64,000 bases of DNA from Nioella sp965215655 (GTDB taxonomy: Bacteria > Pseudomonadota > Alphaproteobacteria > Rhodobacterales > Rhodobacteraceae): positions 3,782,001-3,846,000 of the forward strand of contig NZ_OZ244111.1 in assembly GCF_965215655.1 (NCBI RefSeq), given 5' to 3'. Within the stretch, counting starts at the first letter, position 1. Every line of letters starts with the position of its first letter. Both the position numbers and the translations under genes were made by a program. Shown one piece after another: positions 33,861-41,805 of this stretch. The notes below the pieces were generated by a model that saw nothing but the letters and a program-made list of their open reading frames with translations, was not told the DNA's origin and did no database searches.

Positions 33861-34052
33861 CGCTCCACGATCCGCCGTATGATCAAGCCAGCCATCGGGC
33901 GGTTTAAGGTGGCCGATGTGGCCCGCAAGGACATTGCGAATCTCCACTACACACACCGCGAAACGCCGATTTAGGCAAACCGGATGCTCTCGGTCCTGTC
34001 CAAGCTCTTCAACATGGCGGAGCTTTGGGGACTGCGCCTCGACGGGACCAAT
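33861..34052 (+). pseudogene. Decayed fragment of a second integrase gene
   Basis: 192 bases align without gaps to 30146-30337 of the intact integrase, with about nine mismatches by eye. A TAG stop at 33972-33974 replaces the CAG codon. The homology begins 8 bases after the IS3 right end and stops at GGGACCAA. It is a remnant of another, related integrase rather than an exact duplicate, so two related elements once met here. Confidence 0.85.
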
Positions 34053-34061
34053 ACTGATCAC

Positions 34062-34090
34062 AGCCGCCCCATCTCCGGAGCGGCTTTTTT
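34062..34090 (+). terminator. Rho-independent terminator
   Basis: AGCCGC (34062-34067) pairs with GCGGCT (34080-34085) and a run of six T follows. It lies after the decayed integrase fragment and probably belonged to a lost gene. Confidence 0.65.
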
Positions 34091-34362
34091 CGACAGAACG
34101 GCCATTCGTCCACCTTGCAGCATCTTCGGAGGGTGAAGGTTGGCAGTGCAGACTTTTCGGTCATTGGCGCCACGGAACGCGCGTTCAATCGCTCTGTCTC
34201 AACCACCATCGGGATTCTTGCAGGTCTGGAATCGGACCCGTGCAATTTCAGGACGTTTCTTGAACCTGCCCGACGGGTACAGTCGCATCGACGCGGGCAA
34301 CCGGGCCCCACAACAGCATCCTATGGCCTAGTAGCTGCTTCTTGTCGGACCGAACTGGTCAG
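34091..34362. other. Non-coding junction between the integrative part and the catabolic module
   Basis: About 270 bases with no frame I would call a gene. It includes ACCACCATCGGGATTCTTGC and surrounding sequence that looks like mobile-element debris rather than a promoter. The PanB-like gene ends at 34363. Confidence 0.5.
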
Positions 34363-35262
34363 CTACTTGTCAATTTCCGCAATGAAGTGTTCGAGAAGTT
34401 CATCATCAACGTTGACGACCAAGTCGTCACTTGGGAAAGCGCCGGAGTGCACGTCGGCGGCAAACTCGCGGAACGCACTGATCCGTTCGGTCTGCATCTG
34501 CTGTCTGAGCTCGTAGAATCTTCTGTAGAGCTTCACATGCCTAGGAAACGGTGGAGGCCCGTCTCCCAGGATGTCAGGCCCAAATAGATACTGGACATCG
34601 CCGCCGCTCCCGGACCCCAGAGAGATGGTGACGAGCGACGTACGCTTTGTGAGTTCGGCCATGACTTGCTGCGGGATCAGTTCGCTTTCGACCGCCCATG
34701 CGCCCGCATTTTCAAGATCGCGCATGTACCGATAGATGCCGATCGCTTCGTCAACGGTCTTGCCAATTGCGCGAAGACCACCGACCCAGGTGCTCTTTCT
34801 AGGAACCAGTCCCGCGTGCCCCTGGACAGGTATACCTGCTTCGGCGACGGCCTCTATGAAACGCATGGCCCAGCAACAGTAGATACCGTCGGCCCCGGCC
34901 TCCATTGCGTCGAAGGCGGCTCTCAACGCTTCGGCCTCTGTGACATATTTCGTCAAAGGCATGCAGAACGTCGTCAGTGTCCGTCCCGCTGCCGCGCGGA
35001 TGGACTTGCTGCGTTCAGGCGCATCCTGTTGCCAGCGGACGTTGATCATGTCGATGCCGGCTGCCTCTGCGGCCTCGGCCTCTTCCTCGCTGTTGACCAG
35101 TACCTGAGTAAGGACCCGCTGCCCCTTCAGGTCGATCACGTCACGGATGGTGAGATTGCGCCGGATGTATCCGCCTGACATCGAATAAAGCCGCTTTCCA
35201 GAAGGCCTTTGACCTTGGGTGTCAGCCGCAGGAATTTCACTTGAGGGCTTCGACACGACCAT
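34363..35262 (-). CDS. PanB-like (ketopantoate hydroxymethyltransferase fold) protein lacking canonical metal ligands
   Basis: A 299-residue (beta/alpha)8 protein. The C-terminal half follows PanB closely: IPVQGHAGLVPRKSTWVGG, then AGAWAVESELIPQQV with the position of the catalytic Glu, and FREFAADVHSGAFPSDD. The N-terminal half differs: the VGDS motif that holds the first metal Asp of PanB reads INVRW, and the second (ADLPF) reads TFCMPL. True PanB makes ketopantoate from ketoisovalerate and a one-carbon unit. Without both Asp it probably does another reaction in the PEP mutase/PanB superfamily. It lies at the end of a minus group with redox genes. The start could also be 35181. Confidence 0.7.
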   Translation of the reverse strand: MVVSKPSSEIPAADTQGQRPSGKRLYSMSGGYIRRNLTIRDVIDLKGQRVLTQVLVNSEEEAEAAEAAGIDMINVRWQQDAPERSKSIRAAAGRTLTTFCMPLTKYVTEAEALRAAFDAMEAGADGIYCCWAMRFIEAVAEAGIPVQGHAGLVPRKSTWVGGLRAIGKTVDEAIGIYRYMRDLENAGAWAVESELIPQQVMAELTKRTSLVTISLGSGSGGDVQYLFGPDILGDGPPPFPRHVKLYRRFYELRQQMQTERISAFREFAADVHSGAFPSDDLVVNVDDELLEHFIAEIDK

Positions 35263-35453
35263 CCCGATCCTATTGGTTAATTGGTTGCCACCAAATCTGC
35301 CACGTCGCCTAGGTGGTGGTCCAATTCAAATTTTGAATGGCCTCAACACATCGATGACGCACTGTGAGGGCGGCTTCGGTCGGAGAACGGCCTCCATGTG
35401 AACCGGCGCAACCGCAACATCATTAAAGCTTAGAGGCGTCATTGAGCGGCGTG

Positions 35454-35771
35454 TTACACCGCTATGAATATCTCGCCACCCTCAACCTTGACCGGATACG
35501 TATCCAAAGGCTGCTCTGCCGGTGCTTCCAGCGCCTTCCCGGAACGAAGGCAAAAGACACCCTGATGCAACGGACATTCGATCTTCGTGCCGTCAACGTA
35601 GCCTTCAGAGAGGCGGGCGACTTCATGTGTGCAGACATTAGACGTTGCGAAATACTCATCTTCCACGAAGAAAATCGCGATTTCCTTGTCGTCATGTGTG
35701 TAGACGATGGCTTCCTCGTCCTCGATATCTCCGACCTCGGCGACCTTTATCCAGTTTGCGCTTTCAGACAT
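35454..35771 (-). CDS. Rieske-type [2Fe-2S] ferredoxin
   Basis: A 105-residue protein from ATG 35771 after GGAGGAG. The ligands are C-T-H (VCTHEVARL) and C-P-L-H (ECPLHQGVF), the C-x-H ... C-x2-H pattern of soluble Rieske ferredoxins that feed electrons to oxygenases. No membrane anchor is present, unlike petA at 53853. The neighbouring reductase and membrane oxygenase would make a three-component system. Confidence 0.9.
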   Translation of the reverse strand: MSESANWIKVAEVGDIEDEEAIVYTHDDKEIAIFFVEDEYFATSNVCTHEVARLSEGYVDGTKIECPLHQGVFCLRSGKALEAPAEQPLDTYPVKVEGGEIFIAV

Positions 35772-35867
35772 TTTGTTGATTCTCCTCCAGTTTGCATCCA
35801 CTTTTTGGCAACGACCAATGTCGCTTTCGCACAGAACGATCGGACCGCAGACCAGCAACGATACGTG

Positions 35868-37103
35868 TCATAGAAATGCCTTTGCGAGTTTTGTCGATCG
35901 GTCGGCCAGACGTTCCAAGTCGATCGACTGCCCCTTTTCCAAGGCACGTCTGATAGGCGAGACGTGCTTGCCGTCATCAATGCAAAGCGCTCCGACAAGC
36001 TGCCCGCCGATATGGTAAAGATGGGTCGCCTGAAGTTCGCCATCGCCGCTCAGGACATGGACATCAGCCCCCGCGCTCAACTCACCAAGCAGTTGGAAGT
36101 TATGGCCAAATTGATCCGTCCAGAACCACGGCACGTAGTTGAAGGGTTGGGTCTCACCGGCGATATTCGCGCCGACAATCGCGGCTTGCGTCTGCGCCAT
36201 CTGCCAGGATTCGAACCGAACCGGTGCGTCGAGAAAGGGAACACGGTGCCGCGCCACCTCGCCAGCCGCCCAAATGTCGGGGTGGTTGGTTCTGCCGAAC
36301 GAATCCGTTAGGATGCCGCCATCGGTTGCGATACCGGCGTCTCGGGCCAATTCTTCATTCGGGACCGCGCCGATGCAAACCAGGATGACATCGCACGTAT
36401 GGACCGCGCCCCCGGCTGTCTTGACCGCCATGCTCGATGCATCGCCCTCGGAAACACCTGCAACCGTTGTATGTGTCAGGATGTTCACGCCACTGAGGCG
36501 ATGCAGCCCGGAGAGCGCCTGTCGCAATGCATCCGGTGCACCGCGTCCCAGAATATGCGGACCTGCCTCCAGCACGGTGACGTCGCAGCCGATATGCACG
36601 CGCGCGGTCGCCGCGACCTCGAGCCCGACAAACCCCGCACCGATGATCAGCAATCTGGTCTTTGGCCCGAGTTGTGCGCGCAGACGCAACGCGTCCGAGG
36701 CCGTGCGGAGATAATGAACCCGATCTCCAAACAGACCCTCCAGCGGCAAGTGTCGTGGCCGCGACCCCGTTGCGATCAGGAGCTTCTCATAGGAAATGTG
36801 ACGGCCCGACTTTGTGGTTGCCATCTTGCGATCAGGGATAATTGCTTCAACCCGATCGTCAAGCAACACATCAAGCCGTTCGATTTCCAGCGCTTCCGCC
36901 GATCTGATGACCAGATTGGACACGTCCCGGTGGCCTGACAAAACCTCCTTGGACAGCGCAGGCCGCTCGTAGGGCAGCATGCTTTCCTCGCCGATCAGCA
37001 GGATCGAATCTTCTGGCCGAATACTCCTGATCTTCCGTGCAGCGACGATTCCAGCGTGGCCCGCGCCGACGATCAGATAGGTCGAATGTTGCATGATCTT
37101 CAT
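35868..37103 (-). CDS. FAD-dependent NAD(P)H:ferredoxin reductase (BphA4/rubredoxin-reductase type)
   Basis: A 411-residue flavoprotein. FAD-binding LIVGAGHAGIVAARKIR lies at the N terminus, NAD-binding LLIIGAGFVGLEVAA near residue 150, and the second FAD motif TNHPDIWAAGEVA near 280. Like BphA4 it has the C-terminal reductase domain beginning near FESWQMAQTQAA. It passes electrons from NAD(P)H to the Rieske ferredoxin encoded next to it. Spacing to both neighbours is under 100 bases. Confidence 0.92.
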   Translation of the reverse strand: MKIMQHSTYLIVGAGHAGIVAARKIRSIRPEDSILLIGEESMLPYERPALSKEVLSGHRDVSNLVIRSAEALEIERLDVLLDDRVEAIIPDRKMATTKSGRHISYEKLLIATGSRPRHLPLEGLFGDRVHYLRTASDALRLRAQLGPKTRLLIIGAGFVGLEVAATARVHIGCDVTVLEAGPHILGRGAPDALRQALSGLHRLSGVNILTHTTVAGVSEGDASSMAVKTAGGAVHTCDVILVCIGAVPNEELARDAGIATDGGILTDSFGRTNHPDIWAAGEVARHRVPFLDAPVRFESWQMAQTQAAIVGANIAGETQPFNYVPWFWTDQFGHNFQLLGELSAGADVHVLSGDGELQATHLYHIGGQLVGALCIDDGKHVSPIRRALEKGQSIDLERLADRSTKLAKAFL

Positions 37104-37131
37104 CCGTCGGGTCTTCGCAAGCTGCCGCAGC

Positions 37132-38094
37132 CTACGAGCGAGCCTCCGATCCGTTGCTTGCTGCCGCGTTCTTCGCCGTCAGCAACCGCTTGAGCACCTT
37201 GTAATGGACGTACAAAATGCCGGGCGCGACCTCGGCCAGATGTTCCTTGACCTTTTCCTCATGAAGCCTAGGCAAGGCGTGGAACGGCACAGACGGGTAA
37301 AGATGGTGCTCGGCGTGATAGGGCATGTTCCAGTAGAAGAACCGGACAAACCAGTTGGTGTGCGTGGTCCGCGTGTTTTCTAGCATGTTGGGTGACTCGG
37401 CCATTCCCGTGTGCTCGATCATACGAACCGCGCGCAATGCCGGTTCCCCCAGAATACGCGGCAGAACCCAGACATAAACAGCCAACCAACTTTGAAACCA
37501 GACCGAGAGGACCGCGATTACGAAATAGGTCGCGACCATAAGCCGGGCCTCGTTCGCAACATTCCGGAGCTCATTGTCCGGAATGAATTCACGCTCCTCT
37601 TCGCTGAAGCGGCCAAGCGAAAGAAAATACAGGTTTCCCAGCATTCGATGCCAGATGTTGTAGCTCGACACATGGAGGAAGTACTCGCGAAAGTTGCGTG
37701 GGAACGCCACCTGGTCGGGGTCGCCCTCAGGATGCTGGGTGAAGGTGTGATGCGCCATGTGGCGATATTTTGAATAGAGGAACGGCCGCATGATGATCAT
37801 CGCGCCGATTCGGCCGACGATCGTGTTCAATCGACGTGTCTTGAAAGCGCTGCTGTGAATGCACTCGTGCATGCAAGCGTACAGAAAGGCGATCATTGCG
37901 CCCTGCACGAACATCACGGGAATCGTCCACCACGCGAAGGGCGTGAGCCAGAGGAACGTCCCGACCGCGACGATCGCACCGATGTGCACTGCAAAATGAA
38001 TCAAACCGGTATGATTGTTGCGCACCATGTACTCTTTCAGCTCCTTCCTGGAGACGACGTCGGTTCCCACTGGCAGCCATTCCGAACGATCCAT
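37132..38094 (-). CDS. Membrane di-iron oxygenase/desaturase with three histidine boxes
   Basis: A 320-residue membrane protein of the fatty acid desaturase superfamily. The histidine boxes are HECIHSS near residue 80, HMAHHTF near 113 and HAEHHLYP near 268. About four hydrophobic segments surround them. These enzymes desaturate, hydroxylate or demethylate substrates with O2 and two electrons. The adjacent Rieske ferredoxin and reductase are the expected electron supply. The linked sugar-type importer argues against an ordinary lipid desaturase. The substrate is not known. First gene of the minus operon. Confidence 0.88.
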   Translation of the reverse strand: MDRSEWLPVGTDVVSRKELKEYMVRNNHTGLIHFAVHIGAIVAVGTFLWLTPFAWWTIPVMFVQGAMIAFLYACMHECIHSSAFKTRRLNTIVGRIGAMIIMRPFLYSKYRHMAHHTFTQHPEGDPDQVAFPRNFREYFLHVSSYNIWHRMLGNLYFLSLGRFSEEEREFIPDNELRNVANEARLMVATYFVIAVLSVWFQSWLAVYVWVLPRILGEPALRAVRMIEHTGMAESPNMLENTRTTHTNWFVRFFYWNMPYHAEHHLYPSVPFHALPRLHEEKVKEHLAEVAPGILYVHYKVLKRLLTAKNAAASNGSEARS

Positions 38095-38395
38095 TCATCT
38101 TCCTCCCAAGTTCAGGGCCACGGCCAAGACCGTGTACAGTTACGCCCCGAACGTGTTTCGTTGAGCCTCAGGTTTCAAATTCATCCTTTGAATGGGTCAA
38201 TCAATGCCGCCTGCAATCTCTGCAATCGCAGCATTGATTTTTTGAATTTGTGAAGTTGCGAGACGGCTGCCTACCGTCAAGGGACCAGGAAACGATATCC
38301 CGCCGAGGGATACTCAGAAGTCATACGTTCACGCGCATCACGTCTGCCAGAACCACAAGTGCAGGCCGAGTGGAGCGCATAGGGAGGTAATACGA
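38095..38395. promoter_or_regulatory. Divergent control region of the catabolic module
   Basis: About 300 bases between the oxygenase and binding-protein starts. It holds a palindrome TTCAAA-N7-TTTGAA (38174-38192), an inverted repeat AATCAATGC (38199-38207) with GCATTGATT (38231-38239), and inside that a direct repeat TGCAATCTC-TGCAATCGC. Such a group suits one or two dimeric regulators acting on both operons, for instance the LysR protein at 45019. A ribosome site AGGGAGG precedes the binding-protein gene. Confidence 0.55.
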
Positions 38396-39682
38396 ATGCT
38401 ATCAACTAACAGAAGGCAGTTCCTAGGTGGAGCAGCTTCGCTTGCCGTGGTTGCACCCTGGGCCAAAGTTGGTCTTGCACAGGAAACCCAAGGGGTTCAT
38501 TCGATCCTGAATGATCTCATACGGCAATACGCGGCAGCTGCGTCCAGTATGACGAATCCCAGCGTTCGAGACCTTTACGAGCAGGACGGATTTCAGGACT
38601 ATCTGGAGGCCTACCCCGTTGGCGATCTGGTCGATGGCTTCGTTTGGGAGCCCGGTATGGGGGCGGAGTTCGAAGGGCCCTATAGCAACCTGCCCATCAA
38701 AGCGCCCTTCACGGACTATATCCCTCTGGACGAAGGTCCGGTTCTTGACCCCGACAGGACCTACCGCATCGGTTTCGTCTTCCACGGGTTCAACCACCCC
38801 TGGCTGATCAGCCTGGCCGATACCGTTGCCTGGGAAGCCGCGCGCCACCCGAATATCGAACTTGAGGTCATCGACGCAGAGTTCGATGACAGCCGCATGG
38901 GTCAGGTGATCGATACGTGGATCACGCGGCAGTTCGACGGTATCGTCTTGTGGCCGGCCCGAGAGGCCCCCATGGGCCCGCCGGTCGATCGCGCCATTGA
39001 GGCCGGTATTCCAGTCGTCAGTCTGGACCGGCGTACATCCTCGTCCGCCATCAGCTCCGAGGTGCTTGGCAACTTCTATGCCAACGGATTGCAGCAAGGG
39101 CTGTACCTCAAGCACGTGGTCAGCGAAGGGAACATGGTGCTGAATCGCAAGGACCTGGGCAGCACCGCCGACTCGATCCGGACCGGCGCCTTCCTGCAAG
39201 CGATCGGAAACACGGACGGGTTTGAGATCGTCGGAAACTATCACACGAACAGCCAACGTTCGCTCGCCTTCGATGCGACGGCCGATGCGCTCCAGGCCAA
39301 CAGTCAGTTCGACATCAGCTTCAATACCGGCGGCGAAGAGGCGCTCGGAGCGCTTGGTGCCATCGAGGAAGCCGGGCGTCTGAACAGTGGCAGTTCCGGC
39401 AAGATCATCATTCTTGCCAACGACGACGCCAAAGAGATCATGGCCAACATCAGAAGCGGTGCCATCGACATGGTCGCGCCGTATACGCCCCTTATCGGTG
39501 ACGTGGGACTGCGCGCCTTGATCCGGCATATCGGGGCAAATGAAGGACGGAACGAGGCGCCGCCAAGGCTGATCATAACGCCCAACCTGCCAATGGTCAC
39601 AAGAACCAATATGACGATCGAAGGTGTACAAACGCTGACACCAGACGAATGGCTCTATGCCTATGGTCCAGCCGTCGAGTGA
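38396..39682 (+). CDS. Sugar-type ABC importer, periplasmic binding protein with N-terminal extension
   Basis: A 428-residue protein. A twin-arginine style signal (NRRQFLGGAASLAVVAPWA) suggests Tat export of a folded protein. The type 1 periplasmic-binding fold begins only at DPDRTYRIGFVFHGFNHPW near residue 118. Residues of about 30-115 are an unusual extra segment (LEAYPVGDLVDGFVWEPG). The rest follows RbsB-like proteins (FDGIVLWPAREAPMG, IPVVSLDRRTS, FNTGGEEALGALGAI). It starts an operon with two permeases, an FGGY kinase and an ATPase. Confidence 0.85.
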   Translation: MLSTNRRQFLGGAASLAVVAPWAKVGLAQETQGVHSILNDLIRQYAAAASSMTNPSVRDLYEQDGFQDYLEAYPVGDLVDGFVWEPGMGAEFEGPYSNLPIKAPFTDYIPLDEGPVLDPDRTYRIGFVFHGFNHPWLISLADTVAWEAARHPNIELEVIDAEFDDSRMGQVIDTWITRQFDGIVLWPAREAPMGPPVDRAIEAGIPVVSLDRRTSSSAISSEVLGNFYANGLQQGLYLKHVVSEGNMVLNRKDLGSTADSIRTGAFLQAIGNTDGFEIVGNYHTNSQRSLAFDATADALQANSQFDISFNTGGEEALGALGAIEEAGRLNSGSSGKIIILANDDAKEIMANIRSGAIDMVAPYTPLIGDVGLRALIRHIGANEGRNEAPPRLIITPNLPMVTRTNMTIEGVQTLTPDEWLYAYGPAVE

Positions 39683-39695
39683 TTGACATCCAGCC

Positions 39696-39722
39696 ATCCG
39701 CCCTCCTTGCGCAGGGGGGCGG
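39696..39722 (+). terminator. Intra-operon hairpin after the binding-protein gene
   Basis: TCCGCCCTCCT (39696-39706) pairs with AGGGGGGCGGA (39712-39722), eleven pairs with one G-U and a five-base loop. No T-run follows, so it probably stabilises the binding-protein mRNA or attenuates expression of the permeases. Confidence 0.65.
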
Positions 39723-39760
39723 ACAGACAGTAGTTTCACTTGACAATAAGGCGAGCAACG

Positions 39761-40750
39761 GTGGGTTTAGCAAAACAGAGCACGATCCAGCGGGTTGAAA
39801 ACCGACCCAGACTCCCCGATCGTTTGGTCGTCGGCCCAGACGCCATTCGGGCCGCGGTCCTGATCGTTCTCCTGGCGACGGGGGCGCTCCTGACACCGGG
39901 GTACTTGTCGCTAGAGAACTTCAGAATCCTCTTGATGTCCGTCGCAGCGGTCGGGATCGTCGCCTATGGCATGACACTTGTCGTCATTTCAGGCGAGATC
40001 GACCTGGCGGTTGCGGGGACTGCCGTTCTGTCGGCCATCGTGGGCGCTACCTTGCTTGACACCGGCTCGCCGGTTCTGGTGATCGGCGCCACTTTGCTGA
40101 CCGGGCTCGCAATCGGGTTGGTCAATGGTGTCCTGACGGCTTTTATCGGTATTCCTTCGTTGATCGTGACGCTCGCTATGCTCGGGATCTCGCGAGCGGT
40201 AGCAAACATCATTTCCAGAGGTCAGGCATCGTATCCCGATAGCGTTTCGGCATATCTCTGGTTCGGAAACGGAATGCTTCTCGGTCTTCCCACGCCGATC
40301 GCGCTGCTACTTTCGATTGGTGCCGTGATGGTTGTTCTCACACGTTTCACGACGTTTGGGCCAGCACTTTTTGCCACAGGTGGAAACACCAAGGCGGCAG
40401 TGCTGTCAGGCATCCGCGCGCGTTCGGTCAAACTCTCGGTTTTCATGATCTGCGGCGTTCTGGCGGCGACCGGTGGAATGATCGAAAGTGCGCGCTTGTC
40501 CTATATCAACCCCGCGGCCTTTGCAGGGCTGGAGCTGGAGGCACTCGCAATCACCGTTCTTGGCGGCGCCGCTCTTGCTGGCGGATCAGGGTCGATTCTT
40601 GGCACCTTGCTCGCGGCGCTGATCATCGGAGTGGTGAACAATCTGCTCAATCAACTCGGCGTCAGCCTCTATACGCAAAGGGTCGTAACCGCGCTGGTCA
40701 TTCTGGCGGTCGTCCTGCCGGGCTACAAACGGAGGCAGATCGCAAAATGA
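39761..40750 (+). CDS. Sugar-type ABC importer permease 1 (RbsC-like)
   Basis: A 329-residue permease from GTG 39761, which has AAGG upstream; a TTG at 39740 is an alternative. It has eight or more hydrophobic segments. BPD_transp_2 motifs are VVISGEIDLAVAGTAVLSAI, GLVNGVLTAFIGIPSLIVTL and ATGGNTKAAVLSGI. It overlaps the second permease by ATGA. Two different permeases imply a heterodimeric channel, less usual for this class than a homodimer. Confidence 0.9.
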   Translation: MGLAKQSTIQRVENRPRLPDRLVVGPDAIRAAVLIVLLATGALLTPGYLSLENFRILLMSVAAVGIVAYGMTLVVISGEIDLAVAGTAVLSAIVGATLLDTGSPVLVIGATLLTGLAIGLVNGVLTAFIGIPSLIVTLAMLGISRAVANIISRGQASYPDSVSAYLWFGNGMLLGLPTPIALLLSIGAVMVVLTRFTTFGPALFATGGNTKAAVLSGIRARSVKLSVFMICGVLAATGGMIESARLSYINPAAFAGLELEALAITVLGGAALAGGSGSILGTLLAALIIGVVNNLLNQLGVSLYTQRVVTALVILAVVLPGYKRRQIAK

Positions 40751-41775
40751 GTGCGTCAGCAGATCATACAAGACCCCGACCGAGCCTCTTCGCGTCATCG
40801 CTAAGGATTGCCCGAGACCCGCTGGTCTTGCTAATTGTGGCCATCCTTGTCCTCGGAAGTCTCACGTCAGAATACTACCTGACGATGCGAAACCTCGAAA
40901 CGCTCCTGCGCTTCATGGCCGTTATCGGGCTTCTGTCGCTTGGTGTCACGATTGTCATGCTGACGGGGCGGATCGACCTGTCCGTGGCCGCGATCATGGT
41001 GTTCTCGGTGATTTCAGCCGTCGTCTTCACCAAGCTGCTCGGCGGCTGGATCGGCGAGAGATGGGTGGTACGCGGAAACAGTTTTGTCGGACCTGCCAGC
41101 GTGGTTTTTCTTGCGACCTTGGTTGTGGGATGCGTGCTTGGTTTGATGAACGGAATAGGAATCGCCCATTTCAAGGTTTCGTCTTTCATAATGACGCTTG
41201 TGACCCTTACTGCATTGCGCGGTGGGAACTACATCCTGACAGACGGTCACCCGTATTATCTGCAGTCGGACGCCTTCCGATGGGTCGGAAATGCGGACTT
41301 TCTCGGTATTCCGTTCAGCTTCCTGGTGTTCTGCTCGGTCCTGGCCTTTCTCGCATGGTTGATGGGACGCACCAATTTCGGGCGCCATGTCTACGCAATT
41401 GGCGGGAACGAGAAAGCCGCTATCTACGCTGGCCTGAAGACGAACCGGATCGTGATTTTGACCTTCATGATCAGCGGTCTGTGTTCCGCGGTCGCCGGTA
41501 TCCTGTTTACATCCCGGCTGGCATCGGTCGATGCTCCACTTGCCTCGGGATATGAGCTCACGGCCATTGCGATCGCCGTGATTGGTGGAACTGCCTTGTC
41601 CGGTGGCGTCGGGTCGCCATGGCGGACCCTGCTTGCGGCGGTTGCATTTGCTGCCGGGCTAAACCTGCTTTCGATCTGGGGCGTCAGCACCTGGTATCAG
41701 AATCTGGCCATCGGTTTGACCTTGCTGATTGCGGTTGGTCTTTCCCCGGCCAGCCGGAAGAGACTTCAACTCTAA
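40747..41775 (+). CDS. Sugar-type ABC importer permease 2 (RbsC-like)
   Basis: A 342-residue membrane protein of the same BPD_transp_2 family. Motifs are VIMLTGRIDLSVAAIMVFSV, LGLMNGIGIAHFKVSSFIMT and AIGGNEKAAIYAGLKTNR. It diverges strongly from permease 1, so this is not a recent duplication. It is followed after 30 bases by the kinase gene with the ribosome site TGGGAGGA. Confidence 0.9.
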   Translation: MSASADHTRPRPSLFASSLRIARDPLVLLIVAILVLGSLTSEYYLTMRNLETLLRFMAVIGLLSLGVTIVMLTGRIDLSVAAIMVFSVISAVVFTKLLGGWIGERWVVRGNSFVGPASVVFLATLVVGCVLGLMNGIGIAHFKVSSFIMTLVTLTALRGGNYILTDGHPYYLQSDAFRWVGNADFLGIPFSFLVFCSVLAFLAWLMGRTNFGRHVYAIGGNEKAAIYAGLKTNRIVILTFMISGLCSAVAGILFTSRLASVDAPLASGYELTAIAIAVIGGTALSGGVGSPWRTLLAAVAFAAGLNLLSIWGVSTWYQNLAIGLTLLIAVGLSPASRKRLQL

Positions 41776-41805
41776 CCTTACGCGGCTTGGGAGGAACGCA
41801 CCGGC

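Noticed and set aside
36200..36225. tRNA-like T-arm sequence GGATTCGAACCGAACC in the reductase gene
   Set aside because: It lies inside an intact flavoprotein coding sequence and no other tRNA arm is nearby; chance match, not a third attachment site.
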